This document shows, one piece after another, positions 11,366-21,705 of a DNA stretch of 64,000 nucleotides (within the stretch, counting starts at the first letter, position 1; every line of letters starts with the position of its first letter). The stretch is from Parastagonospora avenae f. sp. tritici 18332-5. Lineage: Eukaryota > Ascomycota > Dothideomycetes > Pleosporales > Phaeosphaeriaceae. The DNA lies in assembly GCA_022559985.1 (NCBI GenBank), contig JAFJTR010000054.1, positions 170,781 through 234,780 of the forward strand. Direction: 5' to 3'. The notes under the pieces were generated by a model. It had not been told where the DNA came from and ran no database searches. It was given only the letters and a program-made list of their open reading frames with translations. The translations under genes were made by a program, and so were the position numbers.

Positions 11366-11740
11366 CTATGTTAGCCTCATCTCGCGCTCAATAGCATCGG
11401 TCCATTTCAAAATAACATTTACATATTCTGCAAGCTGCCTGAATTTCTTCTTGTAGTACTTTCTGTCGTGCTCATCGAATTGACGCCGATATGGCTCGGC
11501 CCTCCACTCCGCGACACCATTCTTCATCTCACCATAAACGAAGGTGAGCTTGAAGGCGCTTAGACTAGCCCTTGCTTGATCATAGAGAAACTGGATCTTC
11601 GTTGATTCGGAAATGCTAGATGGACAGTCGTTAGCAACGAGGGGTCGCTGTTCATGAGTTAGAGAGTTTGTGTCACGGTCTACATACAGTTTGCTCGGCC
11701 CGATACTGCTCGGCCCTATGTGAATACGGTAGGGTTTCAC
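11366..11740 (-). CDS. Hypothetical protein, 124 residues
   Basis: An open frame starts MKPYRIHIG and ends AIEREMRLT. The C-terminal half is charged and helical (FDEHDRKYYKKKFRQLAEYVNVILKW). A CTCTAACTCATGAACAG stretch inside resembles a branch site plus acceptor, but the nearest GT donor would give a 36-nt intron, too short to accept. A missing upstream exon is possible. No family was recognised, and it could be a chance frame. Confidence 0.3.
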   Translation of the reverse strand: MKPYRIHIGPSSIGPSKLYVDRDTNSLTHEQRPLVANDCPSSISESTKIQFLYDQARASLSAFKLTFVYGEMKNGVAEWRAEPYRRQFDEHDRKYYKKKFRQLAEYVNVILKWTDAIEREMRLT

Positions 11741-12004
11741 CTCAACCCTGCTTACTTCCGATCATTCCGGTATATCAGCACGTAGACTGACTTCAATTCA
11801 ACATCAGTGTTCCTATCAATTCTGCTGCCCAATAGCCTATTACATGAACCGTGATAGTTTGACATTGTTGATCCTTGAATCGTTGGTTTATTCGTTGCAC
11901 AGTGCGGAGAAGATTTTATTTGTCAAAACCAAGACAAGCACAAGCAATCATGAATTTGTTTGTGGCGGACTTCACGAGAAGAATGTACAAGCGTCTGGAT
12001 GACT

Positions 12005-12404
12005 TCAGAAATTCTCATGATTGTGCGCTTTGATGTTTGCTACAACTAGGTCTTCTTTAAGCCGTCTACAATATAACTTCGTGGAAGCCTGAGCTATTTC
12101 ACGTTCGAGTTCAGCAGTTCTAGCCTTTGTCGCAGCCCCTGCGCGCATACGCTCCTCGAAGTGCCCACCAGCTCCCAAGACCCTCGTTACCCAACATCGT
12201 GATGAAATCTTCAATGGAAGCGTGTCTGGCACGCGCGTTCTCTAGGTCTTCATTCAAATCTGTCGCATTGGTGCCATTGTTGTGGCACCACTCTAGTCCG
12301 TCGAGCTTTTCGAGTAAATCCTTTATCAGTATGCGAGCGACATCATTAAGCCGAGAGCATAAAAGTTGCTTTATGTAAATATGTACATTATTTGCTACCG
12401 TCAT
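12005..12404 (-). pseudogene. Frameshifted coiled-coil protein remnant
   Basis: Two overlapping reverse frames look like one protein split by a frameshift. The first (12404 to about 12190) starts with an ATG and reads through DVARILIKDLLEKL to ASIEDFITMLGNEGLGSWW. The second (about 12185-12005) continues HFEERMRAGAATKARTAELEREIAQ and ends NHENF. Both halves are helical and charged, and the switch falls inside a G-rich stretch near 12165-12190 where no intron fits. The joined length would be about 130 residues. It has no recognised function; a sequencing indel is an alternative. Confidence 0.35.
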
Positions 12405-12506
12405 GAAAAATGGTCACGAACCCGCGCCAGAAAGAAAACAACCCGAGCTAACGCCATGCCAACAAAGCAATTCATCATGCATAATAGCCGTGATCGACCT
12501 ACGACT

Positions 12507-13878
12507 TTACAACTTCGCCTTTGGCCACTGGTCCAGCAGGTCGTTCATCTCCCACCTGGGCCAGTCGGGGTTCAGGCTAGGTGCAGGTCGTTCACGGTCC
12601 CAAGCCCACTTCTCCTTGAGTTCAGGCGTGAGTTCGTCTTCCAGCATTTGGATGACATATTTGCCGAGAACGGGGAAGAATTTGTAGCCGTGGAAAGACC
12701 CGCATGTTGCGACGAATAGGCCCTTGGCGCCAGCGTGTGGTGAGATGATGAAGTCGGATGACGTTGTGAAAGCGTCCCTGTGATGCGTGAGCTAAGTCTC
12801 TAAGAAAGACAATACTTCATGGAAGAACTTACCAGCAGATACGGTGCTTCTCCATCTTCCAGGTCGCACCGTTCTTGCCATAGAAGACGTGGTTCGCGTG
12901 GTCGATATCCTGCTTCAACGGACCAGGGACGTTCCATTGGTTGTAGTCCTTTCCGGACGGTGGCGCGGAGACGAAGCGGCCAGGTAGCACCTCATGTGTG
13001 TTCTTGAAGATCTTCTCACCCCACCATTTGAGCTCGCGGTCCTTGGTTGGCGGCAGACTTCCGATGAATGGTCCTTGTGCAGCTGTGTAGCCCTGGACAC
13101 CAACGGGCATGTTGGCGAAACGCTTATACGACTTGTCATCAAGAGTCGTCATACCAGTGGTGATGCCACCGGCGACGATTCTTGAGCCAGCGCGGAGGTT
13201 GGCGTTTCCGCTTGCCTTGGCAGCTTGCTCAAGCAACTTTGCGGTGTAGGCTCCGGTGGAAAGGATCACATGTGATGCGGAAATGGTATTTCCCTGCTCG
13301 GTCTTGACACCGGTACATGTTCCATTGTTGTCAAAAGCGAGGCTCTGGGCTTTCTGTGTGATGTACTTGACACCGTTCTCAATCGACCATTTGGTAATAG
13401 CTCTGAGCGAGTCGCCAGCCTGGGCCCAGCCACTTGTCTTGTTTACAAGCACTTCTTTGGCGCCGTCGTAGTTTGCATCCTCAAAAAGGCCACCGAAAAG
13501 CTTCTTCGCCTCTTCAATGGATACAGCCTGCAGATCCGCTTGACGGCCAAGTGCCTTGTAGTTGTCGATGACTTCCTGTGCGTAGTCTGACCGGCAGACC
13601 CAGAAGATGCCAGTCTCATGGAAGTATGGCTTCCAAAGTGGATCTGACTTGAAAATGTCCTGTGCTTCCAATGCAAGCTGGCAGTATACTTTGTCGTCGT
13701 AGTCAGCGCGGACGACTTTGTTCCAGTCCCAAGATGCAGCGACTCTGTTGTCGGAGTCCCAAGCGTCCTGGTCAAGGATCGTAATTTGGCGGTCTGGGTA
13801 CTTCTTTATCAGATGGTAAGCTGTAGAAACGCCGAAGACGCCGGCGCCGACGATGAGATATGAGGGTTTAGCAGCCAT
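12507..13878 (-). CDS. FAD-dependent amadoriase-type oxidase (fructosyl amino acid oxidase/sarcosine oxidase family)
   Basis: Exons 13878-12833 and 12777-12507, split by a 55-nt intron (GTAAGT...CACAG), encode 438 residues, the usual length of fungal fructosyl amino acid oxidases. The Rossmann motif GAGVFG is at residues 11-16. RICWDAFT (Cys348) is at the position where these enzymes attach FAD covalently. The C-terminus carries CGSFHGYKFFPVLGKYV, the conserved FAD-binding GSFHG(F/Y)KF block. The family oxidises C-N bonds of glycated amino acids, saccharopine or sarcosine, releasing H2O2. Substrate cannot be fixed from sequence. The start was chosen just before the dinucleotide fold; the frame extends upstream to 13914. 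Confidence 0.9.
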
Positions 13879-15099
13879 GTTGTTCAAGATCCAGGGCTTA
13901 TCGTCGCAGAGCATTAAGAGAGAAGTTGAACGGTTCTTGAACTGTGGTCTTCGTCGCTTGGAACATTTATACTTACATGATATCTGTAGATATCCTAATG
14001 CGGCTTAACAGCACATGTTGGCCGTTCTCGGCCTCGTCGTTGTGGTCGCTGGCGACTAGGCGCGGGGCATTCGTGGAGGTTGTTTCCTTATCGAGCAAAG
14101 CTTTGCGACGGCGAGCTTTCCTTGCCTTTCCCGACGCGTTGATTGCAAACGTAGCCGGCTGCCATGACTTCTGTTGGACACATGGCAAGTCCGATAGTTC
14201 GTTTATCTGCTGATATGCGCAAAGACAGTGGTGATGTCGTTCATCACCGCCAGTTCTGCGGCGGAAAATGGCCGACGTTAAGCGACACGCTGCGCTAATC
14301 TCTTTTGGGAACCACTCGATATCAAGAGCGACTTTGCGAGACCGTGTCAGCTTATCTTAGATTAATGGGAGGGAATAGAGAGTCCGATAGGATTTGGCCA
14401 GATTGGTAGTCGTAATGGTGCAGGCGGACATCGATGCGACTTGTTTGGGTCACAATCTGGTCCAAATCATGACTCCCTTGAACAAGCTCCCGTCTTACAA
14501 ACTACACACGATCAATAGGCTTGTTTCAGTACTACAATGTTGATATTTCTATGTAATGCAATGTTATGAGTGTGATCACAATGTCGGAATCTTACCCAAA
14601 ATCGAAAATGGGTAGGTCTGTCCTTGCCATCGCGGAATACCTAGCCAAACGTATCACTATATCACACTGAAACACGGTCCGGTCCGATCCGCTTTACACA
14701 AGACGATTGGGCTGAGAGCTACTGCATTGAATATGTAGACATAGGTCATGCCGAGTATCTTAACGCGTCCAATCCTTCCAGGCCAATGAAAGGCCGTTCA
14801 ATATGAGTTAAAGAGGCCCCGGAGAGACTATCGGGCGCAAGCGTTATGCACCGATTCATTCTGGTTACGATGCAACCATCTGGATTGGGGCATCAGCTGC
14901 GCTGTAGTAAGTCTAGTACAAACTAGAAGCCAGTCCAATGTGTTCCTTTCAGTAGCGGTACCTGATCCCTCCAAGCGGCACGGGTGTCGTAGACCGAGAG
15001 GCACCTCGAATAACGCTGCTAGCCTCTCGCTCAGCTGCAAATAGTGGAGCTTCAGATCTAGTGCTTAACGGAGAGTTTGAGTGACGGGGTAACGAAAAG
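13879..15099. other. Intergenic region, no supported gene
   Basis: No frame has a recognisable domain. The right part probably includes the decayed 5' half of the transposable element that follows, but no terminal inverted repeat could be identified by eye. Confidence 0.45.
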
Positions 15100-16303
15100 A
15101 CCCGCTCGCTCGGCTCCTCGCTTTCGTTGCGGACAAAGGCTTGGAGGTGTTTGTGACCTCAACACCAACAGGATGGAGCAACGATGACGTCGGTTTAGCC
15201 TGGCTAGAGTAGGATTTTGACCGCCACACGAAGCAGAAAGCTCGACGCGGGCGAGACTACCGATTTCTTGTCGTTGATGGCCATGGCAGTTACCTGACGA
15301 TATCTTTCATCAGCTACTGCGACCGCAATCGAATTTTCGTCATGGTGTTTCCACCTCGTTCAACTCACACGCTGCAACCGCTCGACGTCTTCCTGTTTAA
15401 GCCGTTCTCACAAGCCTATACCCAACGCCTTACTATTCACCTCCATCAGGCTCAGGGGCTCATCTCCATCGCCAAAGGTGAATTTTATGAGCTGTTTTGG
15501 AACGCCTGGGTGTCTGTTTCCAGTAGAGAAACGCTCATCTCAAAGGCGTTCGAAACAACAGGAACATGGCCGAAAGACCCCAACGTCGTGCTCAAAAGGT
15601 TCACCCGAACCTTTAGATGATAACCCAGCTCATCGAGGCTCTCACCATCGATTGGCTACAAATGGAGCGTTTGGTACGAGCTGCAGCGAAGGATACCCGC
15701 GAGGATGAGGCTAAAAAGTTGAGCCTTACCCTTCATCAACTCTCCGTCCAAAACCAGCTTTTACAGCATGAAAATAAGGGTCTCTACGAAGCTCTTCAAC
15801 ACCAAGAGAAGCACAAAAAGAAGGGCAAAGCCCTTAGCCTTCAACAGCGCCAAGAGTTTCATGGCAGGGCTGTCTTCTGGTCTCCTCGAAAGGTTAGATA
15901 GGCCTGTGCCAGGGAGAAGGTCAAGGCTGACGATGAGATGGAGGAGAAACTCCAAAAAGCTCGCCGGAAGGAGTCGTGTGAAGCTACTAAGCTCCAGCGT
16001 CAAGTTGAGCTAGAGGACAGGCGTACAGAACGAGGGAGACTCAAGGTGGTGAGGGAGAAGGAGAAGGCTGAAAAACAGGCAGAACGCGTGCGTCAGAATC
16101 AGCAGCGCGACGCTGAGAAAGCTATACAATTGTCCCAAAGGGATAAGCGTAAAGCCTCACAAGTAGTCTTCTCTGAGGCGAAGCGTCAGAAACGTTCTGG
16201 TGGTGGTGCAGCTGCTGGGCAAGCTGTTGCGCGCTGTCCATCTCCTCCACCAAAGGTGACGTCACGGGGACGCAACGTCAAGCTTCCAAGTAAATTTAGA
16301 TAG
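15100..16303 (+). mobile_element. Decayed pogo/Fot1-type (Tc1-mariner superfamily) transposase remnant
   Basis: The forward strand shows the C-terminal half of a DDE transposase with breaks. VFVTSTPTGWSNDDVGLAWLE is followed by an in-frame TAG. Then come DFDRHTKQKARRG, the catalytic-Asp block LVVDGHGSYLT, ISYCDRNRIFVMVFPPRSTHTLQPLDV and LFKPFSQAYTQRL, ending at a TGA at 15618-15620. A frame change leads into a coiled-coil tail (15617-15901), another stop, and a Lys/Arg/Glu-rich tail ending SKFR at 16303. The N-terminal CENP-B-like DNA-binding half and the terminal repeats are not recognisable. The element is inactive. The boundaries given are those of recognisable coding sequence. Confidence 0.85.
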
Positions 16304-16586
16304 TACAAAATGATTGCAAGGTCCTATTTACTGAATCACCAAGAGATCTCGCGATAATAGCTATTGTACGTGTTGTTGTAGCCTCATCTTTTGAGTACTG
16401 GATGAGGTGTTGGCCGAGCATCAGGTCGGCCCGAGCGCCATACCGATCTCGACGTTAGCGCTGCATGGGTGAACGGAGCATCGGACATATGAGAGATAAC
16501 ACCATTTCAGTGATCCCAGGAAGGATTCGACAACCCTTCATCGCAAGAGACCTAAGTCAACAAAATCGCGGTGACCACAAGTTACA

Positions 16587-17609
16587 ATGGCAGCAACGCT
16601 ACCCTCGCACATGAAGGCGTCTCAATGGACGTCAACCAGTGGCAGAATAGAAAAGCGACTGAAGTACACGACTAGCGCAGAACTCCCCGAACATGCGCAC
16701 AGTCTACCGCCAGACCACACGCTGGTGAAGGTTGCCTACGCGAGCATCAACCCTGCAGACTACAAGCTGGCCGAGATCCCTCTGGTGAACCGTCTCTTCT
16801 TCAAGACACCCGCCACTCCAGGGATCGACTACGCCGGCACTGTAGTCGCCACCACATCGCCGCATCTCAAGTGCGGTGACCGTGTGCTCGGCAAGACGCA
16901 ACCACCTGCCTTTGGCGCTACGGCCGAATACCTCGTCATTACCCCTGCATACAGTTGTGTTGCCTTGCCGGATGAGGTGGAATTGGAGCAGGCTGCGTGC
17001 GTCGGCGTTGCGGGTCTTACGGCTTATAAATCGATCGCCCCGTTTGTGAAGCCAGGCAGTAAAGTCCTCATCAATGGTGGCTCTGGAGGGGTAGGAACTT
17101 TTGGAATTCAGATTGCTAAAGCTCTGGGTTGCAGTGTTACGGCCACCTGCTCGGGCAAAAATGCAGAATTCTGTAGAAGCTTGGGCGCAGGTAATGTGAT
17201 CGACTACCGCAGCGTGCCGGTTGTCGAAGCTTTGAAGCGCTCGGGAGTACAGTACGATTTGATTGTCGACAATGTCTTTGAAGAACCGCAACTCTACTGG
17301 CAGGCCCACCATTACCTGAAACCTAGCGGAGTATACATTTCGATAACCTCAAAGTTCACAATACACAGCATTGCGAATCTCGTAGGAGTCCTTGCGCTGC
17401 CACGTTGGTTGGGGGGTGGAAGCCACACTTCGAAGTTCCTTGTCGTTTCGGAAGGGCCCCAGGATGAATTCCAAGCGGTCACCAAGCTCATGAAGGATGG
17501 CAAAGTCAAGGTGCCTATCGAGGAGATCTTTCCGCTGGAACAGCTCGCAGATGCGTATATAAGGCTGAAATCGGGGCGAACAAGAGGTAAGCTTGTTATT
17601 CGGATCTAG
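16587..17609 (+). CDS. MDR-superfamily NAD(P)H-dependent reductase/quinone oxidoreductase
   Basis: A single-exon gene of 340 residues. The N-terminal GroES-like domain has YASINPADYKLAEIP and TPGIDYAGTVV. The nucleotide-binding fold has NGGSGGVGTFGIQIAKALGC. The structural zinc cysteine cluster of classical alcohol dehydrogenases is absent, as in zeta-crystallin/RTN4IP1-like and trans-enoyl-reductase-like members. The C-terminus is complete (RLKSGRTRGKLVIRI). The likely reaction is NADPH-dependent reduction of a quinone or enone; substrate is unknown. It lies next to the hydantoinase/permease pair, but no shared regulation can be shown. Confidence 0.88.
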   Translation: MAATLPSHMKASQWTSTSGRIEKRLKYTTSAELPEHAHSLPPDHTLVKVAYASINPADYKLAEIPLVNRLFFKTPATPGIDYAGTVVATTSPHLKCGDRVLGKTQPPAFGATAEYLVITPAYSCVALPDEVELEQAACVGVAGLTAYKSIAPFVKPGSKVLINGGSGGVGTFGIQIAKALGCSVTATCSGKNAEFCRSLGAGNVIDYRSVPVVEALKRSGVQYDLIVDNVFEEPQLYWQAHHYLKPSGVYISITSKFTIHSIANLVGVLALPRWLGGGSHTSKFLVVSEGPQDEFQAVTKLMKDGKVKVPIEEIFPLEQLADAYIRLKSGRTRGKLVIRI

Positions 17610-17822
17610 GTGGTTTTTGAGAAGATCGAATACAACAAAACTGCCACAATTGGTGAGCTACGAGCGATTGTAACAGTGGGTGGACCATGGAATACTCAAT
17701 TTTGTGCTCTTTGCTTACCTTCGTACTGGTAGGACGACGCTGTTCAAGGATTTGTAATGAGCTGCGTGTAATGCATTGCGAGGTCTATACATATTTGGAT
17801 CGACCGGATCTGTCCTCTATTT

Positions 17823-20800
17823 CTACGAATACTCTTCAATTACACTTCTCGGCTCGACATACGTCCCGACCGGCTTATACGGAATGTCGTATCCGAATGC
17901 AGACGGCCCACCAATTGCCAGACCTTGGTCGGTATCACTCCATCTCGGGCTACAAGTTATCCCAAGCACAGTCACCCGGTAACCGTACTTAAACTCAGGC
18001 ACACCCAATGATCTACCCGATCCTACATCCAGGACGCAGATCAAGTCCGGGACCGAACATATGATGCTCTTCGCTCCGCTATCAGTCGTGTGCTCTGCAT
18101 AAATGTTTTCGTTCTTGAATGGGATGGTCAATGTCCCGCCAGAAGCCCGAGCTGGCATTCGGCTAGCTAGAGATGTTGAGGAGTCTTCCTCTTCGTCTGG
18201 ACTCAGACTTGCGATGGTGATACTGCCATAAGAATGACCTTTGAAGAGTCGTCTCTCCACCTCAACGATCTTGCCGCGGAACAATATGCATGCACTCTGG
18301 TGTCCGCCAACCTGGTCAATAATGGCCTCAGCCACTGTGGAGAGCGTATTAGTAGCCTCTGCTGTGGCTATGCAGCGGCCAATCCTCCATGCTAATGACA
18401 CTGTATTCAGCACGCTAAAGTCCTGTACCCGCTGCTTCGTGTTCGGTCTCGCTGCAAGGCCCACTCGACTGCCCATTTCGGAACATGAAGCCCTCAAAGC
18501 TCGGTCCACAATCTCATCGTTCGAGGCCTTCGTCATAATTATCGTCTTCCCGTCGCCAGAATCGATCGCACATGGCACAAGCTCGCCCGGCGCATGCACG
18601 CACAGTGTTGTTTGCCAATACGTTGGGTACGCTCGACCCATCCAGTCGCCATCTATGACTGGCCGATCGAAGAAGCGTGAGCTGGCCACCAAGAACGGCT
18701 CCAATCCATTCGCCCCACCAATCTCCAGCGACATGACTGCGTCGAACGAGTCATGTCCAAGATACTCCATCATCGCACGGAAGGCATGTACAGTCTCGAG
18801 GGATTGCAACCGCTCGTTCGACGTTGCGGGAGAACCCATATGTCCGCCCCAGTAAACACTGGCGTTCTCCGGTAGAGACGAAGCGTCAATGACCCGCATT
18901 TTGTGTCCTGAACGGAGCATGTCTCGGAGCTGAATGCGGGATGCGGCTGGAGATCCTCCTCCAGCGCAGCCAAGTACGTAGCAACCGTCGGCGAGGAAGT
19001 TGATGTCCGTTTCGGAGATATGCCATTCGAGCACACCACTCTCTGGCGACTTTTTCACAGTGGGCTTGTACGTAAGCGGATCAGCCGGTGGCTCGTCGAT
19101 CACTTTGACCGAGAAGTTCTTCATCGTCTCGGCTTCGTCTTCGCAATCATCGGCATCATCCTCGTCGAGCTGGGGAACGTTGAGGTTCGCATCGAGCTCG
19201 CCAATCGCCTTCGCAATGGTGCGCAGCTTATTCGCAACGTACGATATCGGATACGTCTCCAGTTCCGCGATGATGACTGTCTCTCGAACGGCACCAGCGG
19301 CAATGGCGCGCTCAATTGCAGTCGCTTTGGCTTTTTCGATTGCCTGAGCTGAAGACCGCTCGGAGACGTCTTGAATGATGTCAATTGTGCCGCCAACCTT
19401 CGAGATCGCTGCGCCTACCGCGTTTGCGACATCATGAAATGGGGGAGTGATGAGCTCAGAAGCACCGCGCAGAGATGACGGTGCAAGAGTGGCGCCTCCT
19501 CCTACCAGCAGGACAGGTAAAGGTGCGGGCGAAGTTTTGATGATGTCCACCGCACTCTCTAGCAGTGACTGTATCCTCTGCTGGGCTTTGTCGATGAGAT
19601 CTCCATCAAGACTATCTACAGCATGAGCATTTCCCATTTCCACTTTTCCTGTTGCTACGGCAACGTCCGATGCCGTGGTCACATCTCCTCCGAATACCAG
19701 GGCATCTCTAGTGAGGTAGTGGCCGACGGACTCTGGCCCGATCGTCACCTTTGCGCCCTCCCGTCGAACGATTGAGCCGCCACCAAGTCCGATGGAATGT
19801 AGCGAGGGCATTGCGTAATTCACACGAACGCCAGCGACGGTCACATACGCCGAGGCCTGGCGTGGAAGTCCTGAGGGAAGTAGTACACCCACGTCGCTCG
19901 TCGTCCCACCGACGTCGATCACGATCGCAGAAGAGCCGTTCGTACTGTGACCAGCTAGATACGCCGCTCCTCTCATTGAATTCGTAGCTCCGGACGAGAA
20001 TGTTCGAATTGGTATTTTGGCCGCGGCCGCGGCATCGAGCAGAGTTCCGTCGTTCTGGGTGAGGAAAAGAGGACATTTCAGCGACAAATTAGCCATTGCC
20101 CGCCGGAAACTTTTGACAGTTCTCCTTGCATAACTCAAGATCGCGGCGTTGAGAATACTTGCATTCTCTCGTTCTAGTAGCCCAATGTTGGCCACTTCGT
20201 GCGAAACGACGACGTCGGCGCCGGGTATTTCCCGAAGGACAATTGCTTTGACTTGGTCCTCCTGGTGGAAGCATTCGTCGATGGGCGAGAAAGATCCCAC
20301 AATGACGATGGTTGTCAAACCAAGTTTTTTGATCTCTGCACATCGCTCCACAATCTGCCTTTCTACTATCGGAGCCTCCTGAGAACCATCGATATGCAGG
20401 CCACCGTCAACATATCCGACATAGCCACGGATAATGCTCGTCAATCCAGATGGGAATTCACTAAACGGCGGGACCTCTCGAAGAAAGCTCTTCGACAGCC
20501 TAATGATGGCCACACGGCGCAGACGTCTTGCGTCTTGCTCAATGACGGCGTTGATGAAATGCGTCGTCCCGACCGTGACACTCGCTATAGCGGTTGCGGG
20601 AAGCTGGGATTTCTCCAGGACATTTCGAACAGCACCTTCGATACCTGCTGTCACATCGGGTGTGGTAGGCGTCTTGTGGTGAGCTAGGACACCTCGAGAC
20701 GACGTTGATTGTTGTGATATATCGATCGCAACGGCGTCGGTGTTGGTACCTTACGATGATCAATCTGCCGTCCACTTGCGCCGAGGCTTGGATAGGGTTT

Positions 20801-20849
20801 TACCTCCGACATCAACACCTATGCGCACTGTACTCCGTTGGCGAGTCAT
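17823..20849 (-). CDS. Hydantoinase/oxoprolinase A fused to a DUF917 domain
   Basis: Exon 1 (20849-20804) and exon 2 (20749-17823), separated by a 54-nt intron, give 990 residues. The intron splits the first phosphate-binding motif: IGVDVGG|TNTDAV. Further hydantoinase A signatures are VGTTHFINAVIEQ, IDVGGTTSDVGVL, the glycine block GLGGGSIV and VGGGATLAP. From about residue 560 the sequence changes to a DUF917 domain (LADGCYVLGCAGGGSP, YWGGHMGSP, GGANGLEPF). This family performs ATP-dependent ring opening of hydantoins, oxoproline or related cyclic amides. Divergent orientation from an NCS1 permease at 21706 suggests uptake and hydrolysis of the same nitrogen compound. Actual substrate is unknown. 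Confidence 0.93.
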
Positions 20850-21705
20850 ATTGCTGCTGGTAGGATATGCTCTAGATCACAAGGCGAAGGTTCGTTTCGA
20901 TTTTGAGTGTTTTCAGGACAGCGGTTTCTTGCGAGAGTCTGTCCTTTGAGCAATGCGTTCCCGTTTTAACATGAAGTGTGTACTCAAGGGCAGAACATCT
21001 CATTATGCGTGTTGGGAACGGACGATCTCGCCGTCGGCCCTTATCTCGCCGCCGGCCAGGATTCCGGGTTACCACTAATGAGGGTCGATGGAGTAGACTG
21101 GGGTCCCCGCACACCATCCCAGTAGTGGTTCATACAGCAAAATATGAGGATAAGCAATTCCCTTTGCTACTCGGAAATATTGCTTACTTCGATAAGTTTG
21201 CTTACAAAAAGTCCTACCTTGGTAGCAGTACCAGAGGAATGCGAAGGATAGTCACAAGAAGAGGCATATTTCCTCACCAAACGATGAACAACCACCCGTA
21301 CTCGAGCAATTCTAGCAGAGATCCCGGGTGCCTACTCCAAAACCCAAGCAAAATAGCTTGTTGGAGGTCATATGCTTATGCCGCTAAAAATTAGGTATGT
21401 ACCGGCTAAAACTGCTTACTCCAATGGCTTATCCCTAGCAGATGCGGATCCTCACATTCTACTGCATCGACGACAACGTCTGTTGTCCGATAAGCAATCC
21501 CTGCTCTTTAAGGTTAAAGATGTCCGATCGTATCCCGACAAGCGATAGGCCACAGGTTTCGTCCAACCAACGCGCAAGGATGGAATTTCATGAGGCCTGC
21601 ACCGGCTTATCACCCAGTCGCAGTTAATAAGAAGAACGCTTCCATTATCATCTCTCGTCTTGTCTTCTTGTCTGCTAATTGAAACGCACAAGCACATCAG
21701 GGCTA
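20850..21705. promoter_or_regulatory. Bidirectional promoter of the hydantoinase/permease pair with five GATAAG sites
   Basis: The interval between the two divergent start codons holds GATAAG at 21149-21154, 21191-21196 and 21489-21494, and the reverse form CTTATC at 21428-21433 and 21606-21611. In ascomycetes GATA factors of the AreA/NIT2 type bind this hexamer to relieve nitrogen repression. Clustering between a hydantoinase and a permease fits that control. The sites are seen; binding is inferred. Confidence 0.6.

Noticed and set aside
11640..11700. A 36-nt intron in the 11366-11740 gene
   Set aside because: Branch-like and acceptor-like sequence is present, but the length is below what fungal spliceosomes normally use.
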